The position numbers and the translations under genes were made by a program. Of a DNA stretch of 5,166 nucleotides, positions 1 through 3,649 are shown in pieces (positions within the stretch are counted from its first letter, which is position 1; every line of letters begins with the position of its first letter). The stretch is from an uncultured bacterium (lineage in GTDB: Bacteria > Cyanobacteriota > Vampirovibrionia > Gastranaerophilales > Gastranaerophilaceae), in contig CADCPD010000091.1 in assembly GCA_902803265.1 (NCBI GenBank), positions 1-5,166 of the forward strand, written 5' to 3'. Below the pieces are notes generated by a model. It worked only from the letters and a program-made list of their open reading frames with translations. It searched no databases and was not told the DNA's origin.

Positions 1-233
1 TGCCTGATGAAGCTGCCGAAATTACCGAAATGGGCAGAATGATTAAAGAGGCTATTGCAACTTTACCTCAAAAAGACAGAACAATCGTTGAGTATCGTTT
101 TTACAGAAACATGCAAGTAAAAGATATTGCAAGACAAGTTGGTTTATCTTCTTCAAGAATAACTCGTATTGTTCAATCTGCACTTAATTCGGTGAGAGAA
201 TATCTTGCGACAAGAGACCAAGTTGACTTTTAA
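1..233 (+). CDS. Sigma-70 family RNA polymerase sigma factor, C-terminal fragment (region 4)
   Basis: This is the last 76 codons of a gene that begins before the window. The first whole codon is at position 3, and the frame is open leftwards with no convincing start, so the internal ATG at 30 is not taken as the start. The visible protein reads like sigma region 4, which contacts the -35 element: a leader helix ending in LPQKDRTIVEYRFY, then a helix-turn-helix in which VKDIARQVGLS forms the first helix and turn and SSRITRIVQSALNSVREYL the recognition helix. The LP-x-KDR-x-IVEYRFY pattern followed by a D-I-A-x-x-V-G-L-S turn is typical of group 3 sigma factors (FliA/SigB/SigF-like) as well as other alternative sigmas, and the subgroup cannot be fixed from this part. 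The protein ends in an acidic tail (TRDQVDF). It is convergent with birA, with 24 nt between the two stop codons. Confidence 0.85.
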   Translation, partial: PDEAAEITEMGRMIKEAIATLPQKDRTIVEYRFYRNMQVKDIARQVGLSSSRITRIVQSALNSVREYLATRDQVDF

Positions 234-257
234 TACTTGAATACAAATTTTAGATTT

Positions 258-977
258 TTAAATAAAAGAAATATCTCCGGAAGATATTTCTTTTATTTTT
301 CCGTCAATATTAAGCATTAATTGTCCGTAGTCATTAATTCCTTTGACAATTCCAGTAAATGAATTATTACTATCTGAAATATTAATAACTTTGCTGATAC
401 AATTTAAATATGCTGTGTAATCGTTTTTAAAAGATTTAAATCCGCCTGATAAAAATAACGGATAGTTTTGTTTAAAAATCTCTAAAAATTTATTAATAAA
501 TTCAATTTTATCAATTTGTTTTCCTATAATTAAATTTAGAGAAGTTGCATTTTGATTAATTAAGGATAAATCTTTTATATTTGAATTTAAATTAACACCG
601 ATGCCAAGAACAATACCTTTAAACTGTAAATCAGCAATGACAGATTCGGCAAGAATTCCCGCTATTTTTTTTGAATCAATCAGAATATCATTTGGCCACT
701 TAATAATTGGATTTACTCCAAAAGTTTCAAATGTTTTAGCCAAAGCCAATGCAGAAAACTGAGCAACAGACAACATATTTTTATTAAAAGATTCAAACTT
801 CAGACACATACTCATAAAAATATTGCCTGTTCCTAAATCAACCCAATTTCTTTTAAATCTGCCATAACCATTAGTTTGATGGTCAGCAATAATAACATCA
901 AAATTCTTATACTTATCAAAATTTTGTTTCAAGTGTAAATTGGTAGAATTTAAACTTTCAAATGTAAATATAGCCAT
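258..977 (-). CDS. birA: Biotin--[acetyl-CoA-carboxylase] ligase (biotin-protein ligase, class I without DNA-binding domain)
   Basis: The enzyme activates biotin with ATP to biotinyl-5'-AMP and transfers it to the conserved lysine of a biotin carrier domain (acetyl-CoA carboxylase or biotin-dependent decarboxylases) in the cytosol. From the ATG at 977 the protein has 239 residues. Visible motifs are STN (11-13), the biotinyl-AMP loop NGYGRFKRNW (36-45), KWPND (93-97) with the biotin-contacting lysine K93, KKIAGIL (103-109), GIVLGIGVNLN (121-131), and a C-terminal SH3-like domain (about 195-239) with YGQLML. There is no N-terminal winged helix, so this is the monofunctional form rather than the repressor type. 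In the loop, the first Arg of the usual GRGR is Tyr (GYGR), while the Arg equivalent to E. coli R118 is kept as R40. The frame stays open to an ATG at 1070, but that would overlap atpB and its promoter and would put non-conserved residues before the family's usual beginning, so 977 is preferred. No clear Shine-Dalgarno sequence precedes 977; a -10 box lies just upstream. It is divergent from atpB. Confidence 0.93.
   Translation of the reverse strand: MAIFTFESLNSTNLHLKQNFDKYKNFDVIIADHQTNGYGRFKRNWVDLGTGNIFMSMCLKFESFNKNMLSVAQFSALALAKTFETFGVNPIIKWPNDILIDSKKIAGILAESVIADLQFKGIVLGIGVNLNSNIKDLSLINQNATSLNLIIGKQIDKIEFINKFLEIFKQNYPLFLSGGFKSFKNDYTAYLNCISKVINISDSNNSFTGIVKGINDYGQLMLNIDGKIKEISSGDISFI
260..298. 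terminator. Perfect 17-bp hairpin at the sigma/birA convergent junction, likely bidirectional terminator
   Basis: The left arm 260-276 (AAATAAAAGAAATATCT) and right arm 282-298 (AGATATTTCTTTTATTT) are exact reverse complements around a 5-nt loop, CCGGA. On the + strand the right arm runs into a short T run at 296-300, which suits intrinsic termination of the sigma gene about 27 nt after its stop. On the minus strand the hairpin lies within the last dozen codons of birA and its stop codon, and the distal arm reads TTTCTTTTATTT, so it may also end that transcript. The stem is unusually poor in G and C for a terminator. The structure is read directly from the sequence; the function is inferred. 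Confidence 0.65.
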
Positions 978-983
978 GCTAAA

Positions 984-992
984 ATTATAACA
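984..992 (-). promoter_or_regulatory. Extended -10 promoter of birA, transcript possibly leaderless
   Basis: Read on the minus strand this is TGTTATAAT, a perfect TGnTATAAT extended -10 element. Only 6 nt (TTTAGC) separate it from the birA ATG at 977, so a start site 6-8 nt after the -10 falls on or within a base or two of the start codon. No good -35 lies 16-18 nt upstream, where an A-run sits, which agrees with reliance on the extended -10. No Shine-Dalgarno sequence precedes the ATG, also in line with leaderless initiation. The box lies inside the longer open frame, which speaks against the upstream ATGs at 1007 and 1070. Confidence 0.55.
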
Positions 993-1001
993 AAAAAACT
1001 T

Positions 1002-1030
1002 TTGCATTTTTTTTTTCACGCATGTATAAT
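1002..1030 (+). promoter_or_regulatory. Sigma-70-type promoter of the atp operon
   Basis: The -35 candidate TTGCAT (1002-1007) and the consensus -10 TATAAT (1025-1030) are separated by exactly 17 bp. The spacer begins with an uninterrupted T run (1007-1016 counting the last base of the -35), which could bend the DNA. Transcription would start near 1037, leaving a leader of about 16 nt before the atpB ATG at 1053. The -10 is strong and the -35 only half matches TTGACA. The element lies in the 75-bp gap shared with the divergent birA promoter. Confidence 0.65.
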
Positions 1031-1052
1031 AGAAAAAAATAAAGGATAGCAT

Positions 1053-1736
1053 ATGAGTACTGAAGGACATTGGATAGCAACTATAGGTAATTACGGGTTT
1101 AACATGGATACTATTTTGACCATGTGGATTGCAATGGCATTTGTTTTGGTTATTGCAGTTATTGCTACAAGAAAATTATCTATAGTACCTACAAAATTGC
1201 AAGCGTTTTGTGAGACATTAATGGGCTTTTTCTGGAATTTAACCGATTCCATGATAGGCGAACAAGGAAGAAAACATATTCCTATTGTTGCATCATTATT
1301 CTTGTTTATTGTAACCGCTAACTTAATGGGACAATTGCCTTGGAAATTAATACATCTAAAACATGGTGAATTGGCATCGCCTACAAATGATATTAATATG
1401 ACAGCTGCAATGGCAATAATTGTTTTGGTTTATTACCTAGTTGTCGGTATTAAAGAAAAAGGTATTCACTTCTTTTATCATGGTTTAAGTTTTCCTGGTA
1501 TTGTAATGTTTTTAATCGATATTTTAGATATGATTACAAGACCTTTCAGTTTGGCACTTCGTCTATTTTGTAACATATTTGTAGGTGAAGTTTTAGTAGG
1601 GGTAATGTTAAGTTTATGTGCATACTTCTTACCATTACCAATAATGTTTTTTGAAGTATTCGTAGCATTCGTTCAAGCATTGGTATTTATGATGTTGACA
1701 ATTGCTTACATTTCAATGGCAGTAAATGAAGAGTAG
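1053..1736 (+). CDS. atpB: F1Fo ATP synthase subunit a (Fo)
   Basis: Subunit a is the membrane stator beside the c-ring and supplies the two half-channels for the coupling ion. The protein has 227 residues with five to six hydrophobic segments, near 20-39, 76-95, 115-134, 148-165 (partly re-entrant), 174-195 and 197-222. Family hallmarks are TNDIN (111-115), the essential arginine R170 within SLALRLFCNIFVGE (166-179), and the last helix FEVFVAFVQALVFMMLTIAYISMA (about 200-223) with the conserved Q208. An odd detail is Cys173 where RLFGN is usual. The ATG at 1053 has AAAGGA at 1041-1046 with 6-nt spacing. It is the first gene of the operon, and no atpI precedes it. The gene ends TAG and is followed by a 53-nt gap to atpE. 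Confidence 0.97.
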   Translation: MSTEGHWIATIGNYGFNMDTILTMWIAMAFVLVIAVIATRKLSIVPTKLQAFCETLMGFFWNLTDSMIGEQGRKHIPIVASLFLFIVTANLMGQLPWKLIHLKHGELASPTNDINMTAAMAIIVLVYYLVVGIKEKGIHFFYHGLSFPGIVMFLIDILDMITRPFSLALRLFCNIFVGEVLVGVMLSLCAYFLPLPIMFFEVFVAFVQALVFMMLTIAYISMAVNEE

Positions 1737-1775
1737 TAAGTTTTAGAAAAATAAAACAACGTAAAGAGAAAAAAT

Positions 1776-1782
1776 AAAGGAG
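1776..1782 (+). promoter_or_regulatory. Strong Shine-Dalgarno sequence of atpE
   Basis: AAAGGAG lies 7 nt before the ATG at 1790, in an A-rich leader expected to be unstructured. It is the best match to the anti-Shine-Dalgarno sequence in the operon; those of atpB, b' and b are AAAGGA or AAGGA, and atpH has none of note. This suits the higher synthesis needed for the multi-copy c subunit. Confidence 0.75.
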
Positions 1783-1789
1783 AAAAAAA

Positions 1790-2035
1790 ATGGCAGACGT
1801 ACAAACAATTTCAGAATTAGCACAATTAGGTGCAGGTATCGCAATCGGTTTTGGTGCAGTAGGTGCAGGATTAGGTATCGGTATTGCAACAAAAGGTTTG
1901 ATTGAAGGTATTTCAAGACAACCGGAAATCGCAGGTAAAGCAGTTGGTTTCTTCCTAATGGGTGCTGCATTATCAGAAGCTTGTGCATTGTATGCATTAT
2001 TTATCGCTATGAAATTAGTAGGTATGATTGGCTAA
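1790..2035 (+). CDS. atpE: F1Fo ATP synthase subunit c (rotor ring, proteolipid)
   Basis: Subunit c forms the rotating ring whose carboxylate carries the coupling ion past subunit a. The 81 residues make a hairpin of two membrane helices: helix 1 about 11-34, with the glycine repeat GAGLGIGIATKG (25-36), the conserved polar loop RQPE (43-46), and helix 2 about 52-78 with the ion-binding glutamate E63 (the DCCD-reactive site) in GAALSEACALYAL. The Gln that sodium-binding c subunits carry in helix 1 (GQG) is Ile here (GIG), and the residues after the Glu are Ala-Cys rather than Ser-Thr, so proton coupling is the likelier reading. There is no signal peptide; the first ten residues are short and polar. 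Codon use is less AT-driven than in the b genes, as expected for high expression. A hairpin follows the stop codon by 14 nt. Confidence 0.96.
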   Translation: MADVQTISELAQLGAGIAIGFGAVGAGLGIGIATKGLIEGISRQPEIAGKAVGFFLMGAALSEACALYALFIAMKLVGMIG

Positions 2036-2049
2036 TAATCAATTTATAA

Positions 2050-2070
2050 GGGCTGTATTTTATACAGCCC
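2050..2070 (+). promoter_or_regulatory. Intercistronic hairpin between atpE and b' gene
   Basis: GGGCTGTAT (2050-2058) and ATACAGCCC (2062-2070) pair perfectly over 9 bp around a 3-nt TTT loop, or 8 bp with a 5-nt loop. It is the most G+C-rich short structure between genes here. CATATTTAAAAC follows, with no T run, so it does not look like a full intrinsic terminator. It more likely protects the atpB-atpE message from 3' decay or partly attenuates downstream expression. The fold is seen; the role is inferred. Confidence 0.6.
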
Positions 2071-2094
2071 CATATTTAAAACAAGGAAAAAGAC

Positions 2095-2568
2095 ATGGAA
2101 TTTAATGCAACATTTTTTGTATCAGGAATAAGTTTTATAGTATTTGCTATATTAATGAATATTGTAATGTATAATCCGTTAGCAAAAGTCGTTGAACAAA
2201 GAAAAAAATACATTGACGGCAATTATGAAGATGCGGATACTGCAAATCAAAAAGCTACCGGTCTTATTAAAGACAGAGCTGATAAGTTAGCAAAAGCAGG
2301 TAGTGACGCAAGAAAAGTTATAGTAGATAAAACTGATGAAGCTAAATTGAAAAAAGCTGAAGTATGTGCTCATGCAAAAAATGAGGCAAATGAAGAAATA
2401 AAATCTAAAAAGGACGAATTGAAAAATACTTCAATTGCTGTTTCAAACGAATTAAAACAACATGTTAAAGGTATTGCCGAAACAATTTCATCAAAAATTT
2501 TAGGTGAAAATTCAACAATATCAGAAGTTGATGAAGAAGTCATTAACAACATTATGCAAGAAGGATAA
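2095..2568 (+). CDS. atpF': F1Fo ATP synthase subunit b' (first of two b-type stator subunits)
   Basis: Subunit b' is one half of the peripheral stalk that holds the alpha/beta head against rotation. The protein has 157 residues: one N-terminal membrane helix (about 7-26), the family's post-membrane motif NPLAKVVEQRKKYI (27-40), then a long charged alpha-helical coiled coil rich in Lys, Glu, Asp and Ala (about 45-125), and the C-terminal AETISSKILGE (128-138) typical of b subunits. The NPL-x-KV-x-x-R-x-x-YI pattern is closer to b' of cyanobacteria and other two-b organisms than to E. coli b. The start is supported by AAGGA at 2083-2087 with 7-nt spacing. In cyanobacterial nomenclature this gene is called atpG, a name used for gamma elsewhere. 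Which of the two genes is formally b' rests on order (c, b', b) and cannot be proven by eye. Confidence 0.87.
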   Translation: MEFNATFFVSGISFIVFAILMNIVMYNPLAKVVEQRKKYIDGNYEDADTANQKATGLIKDRADKLAKAGSDARKVIVDKTDEAKLKKAEVCAHAKNEANEEIKSKKDELKNTSIAVSNELKQHVKGIAETISSKILGENSTISEVDEEVINNIMQEG

Positions 2569-2572
2569 ATAA

Positions 2573-3082
2573 ATGGAAAATATTGCACATTTATGGAATT
2601 TAATAATTCATTCTAATACATTTAACTTTGTTATATTTATTTTAGTTTTGGCATATATTTGTAAAAAAATTGATGTCAGCGCTATTATTGCAAAATTACA
2701 GGAAAAAATAAAACAAATGATAGAAGATTCTGATAAAGCTAAAGATAATGCTCACAAAAATTTATCAGAAGCAGAAGAAAAGGTAAAAAATGTAAAAGAA
2801 GAAGTTGATACTATCTTGCAAGATGCCAATACCACTGCAAGCAGATTGAGTGAAAAGATTTCTGATGATACGCAAAAACAAGTTGAAAATATAAAGAAAA
2901 ATACTGAAAAAGTAATTGAAGCGGAAGAAAAAGTTATTTATACTTCTTTGATGAAGAAAGCATCTGTTGCATCGATACAAACTGCTGAAAAACATATAAA
3001 AGAAGTTTTATCAAATAATGAATCTTTGCACGATAAATATATTAACGAAAGTATAGATGAATTAGATGGGTTGAACATATAA
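2573..3082 (+). CDS. atpF: F1Fo ATP synthase subunit b (second b-type stator subunit)
   Basis: Subunit b is the partner of b' in the peripheral stalk; its C-terminus binds delta at the top of F1. The protein has 169 residues: a short N-terminus, one membrane helix (about 15-31, with FNFVIFILVLAYICKKI), then an almost continuous amphipathic helix full of Lys, Glu, Asp and Gln (about 35-145), and a C-terminal SIQTAEKHIKEVL segment (134-146) of the kind seen in b subunits. It is clearly divergent from the preceding b', with no run of identity, so this is an old pair rather than a recent duplication. Its AAGGA (2561-2565) lies in the last codons of b', 7 nt before the ATG; the genes are 4 nt apart. 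Its stop codon overlaps the atpH start by 1 nt. Base composition is more AT-rich than in atpE or atpA. Confidence 0.9.
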   Translation: MENIAHLWNLIIHSNTFNFVIFILVLAYICKKIDVSAIIAKLQEKIKQMIEDSDKAKDNAHKNLSEAEEKVKNVKEEVDTILQDANTTASRLSEKISDDTQKQVENIKKNTEKVIEAEEKVIYTSLMKKASVASIQTAEKHIKEVLSNNESLHDKYINESIDELDGLNI

Positions 3083-3639
3083 TGACAGAACTTGCACAAA
3101 ACAAATTTTTAGTAGTATCAAAAAGATATGCACAAGCATTGATAGAGTTACAAAATGCGGGTGTTATTTCTTCTGATGAAATATTAAATGATTTAAAAAC
3201 AATAAGTGATACTTTAAAGACATCTCAAGATTTAAACGAAGTTTTATCTAATCCTGTTGTAGGTATTGATGATAAAAAAGATATTGTAGAAACTGTTTTT
3301 GCTGATAAAATCAGCGCTACTGTTAAGAACTTTGTTAAAGTTTTAATTGATAAAAACAGATTTTCAGCTTTTAAATACATAGTTTTTGCTTATGAAAAAG
3401 AACTTGATTTAATCAAAGGTGTTGAAAGAGTTGAAGTTGTTTCAGCTGTTGAAATGAAACAAGAAGCAAAAGAACGCCTACAAAGAAAATTAGAAGAAAA
3501 ATTAAAGAAATCTGTAATAATTAATTTTGAACAAGATGCAGAAATTATTGCAGGTTTGATAATAAGAATTGGTGATAGTGTTATAGACAATTCACTAAAA
3601 CATAAAATTGATAATTTAAGTAAAGAAATAATAAAATAA
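3082..3639 (+). CDS. atpH: F1 ATP synthase subunit delta (OSCP family)
   Basis: Subunit delta links the tips of b/b' to the N-termini of the alpha subunits at the top of F1. It has 185 residues, the usual length. The N-terminal six-helix domain (about 8-110) shows KRYAQALIEL (14-23), SNPVVGIDDKKDIV (56-69) and NFVKVLIDKNR (83-93). The C-terminal domain shows RVEVVSAVEM (116-125) and the family signature AGLIIRIGDSVIDNSLKHKI (157-176), matching the OSCP pattern G-x-x-x-x-x-G-x-x-x-x-D-x-S. The start overlaps the atpF stop as TAATG, and no good Shine-Dalgarno sequence lies upstream, so initiation probably depends on ribosomes finishing atpF. atpA follows after 10 nt. Cyanobacterial naming calls this gene atpD. 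Confidence 0.95.
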   Translation: MTELAQNKFLVVSKRYAQALIELQNAGVISSDEILNDLKTISDTLKTSQDLNEVLSNPVVGIDDKKDIVETVFADKISATVKNFVKVLIDKNRFSAFKYIVFAYEKELDLIKGVERVEVVSAVEMKQEAKERLQRKLEEKLKKSVIINFEQDAEIIAGLIIRIGDSVIDNSLKHKIDNLSKEIIK

Positions 3640-3649
3640 GAGGTAGAAA

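Noticed and set aside
978..1070. N-terminal extension of BirA by 31 residues from an ATG at 1070 (or by 10 from an ATG at 1007)
   Set aside because: It would overlap the atpB start and both promoters, has no ribosome site, and adds residues that do not resemble the family; the likely birA -10 lies inside it.
1743..1997. 84-codon open frame on the minus strand across atpE
   Set aside because: It is antisense to a certain gene, is Leu/Phe-rich from reading A/T-rich codons backwards, and has no ribosome site or family motif.
1790..2035. Sodium-coupled c subunit
   Set aside because: The helix 1 Gln and the Ser/Thr after the glutamate that bind sodium in Ilyobacter-type rings are Ile, Ala and Cys here.
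2050..2070. The atpE-b' hairpin as an intrinsic terminator that splits the operon
   Set aside because: It is followed by CATATTTAAAAC rather than a T run, and no strong new promoter is evident before b'; partial attenuation remains possible.
2370..2995. Minus-strand open frames at 2370-2588 and 2765-2995 opposite the b' and b genes
   Set aside because: They are antisense to coiled-coil genes whose Lys/Glu codons read as Phe/Ser backwards; no protein-like motifs or start signals.
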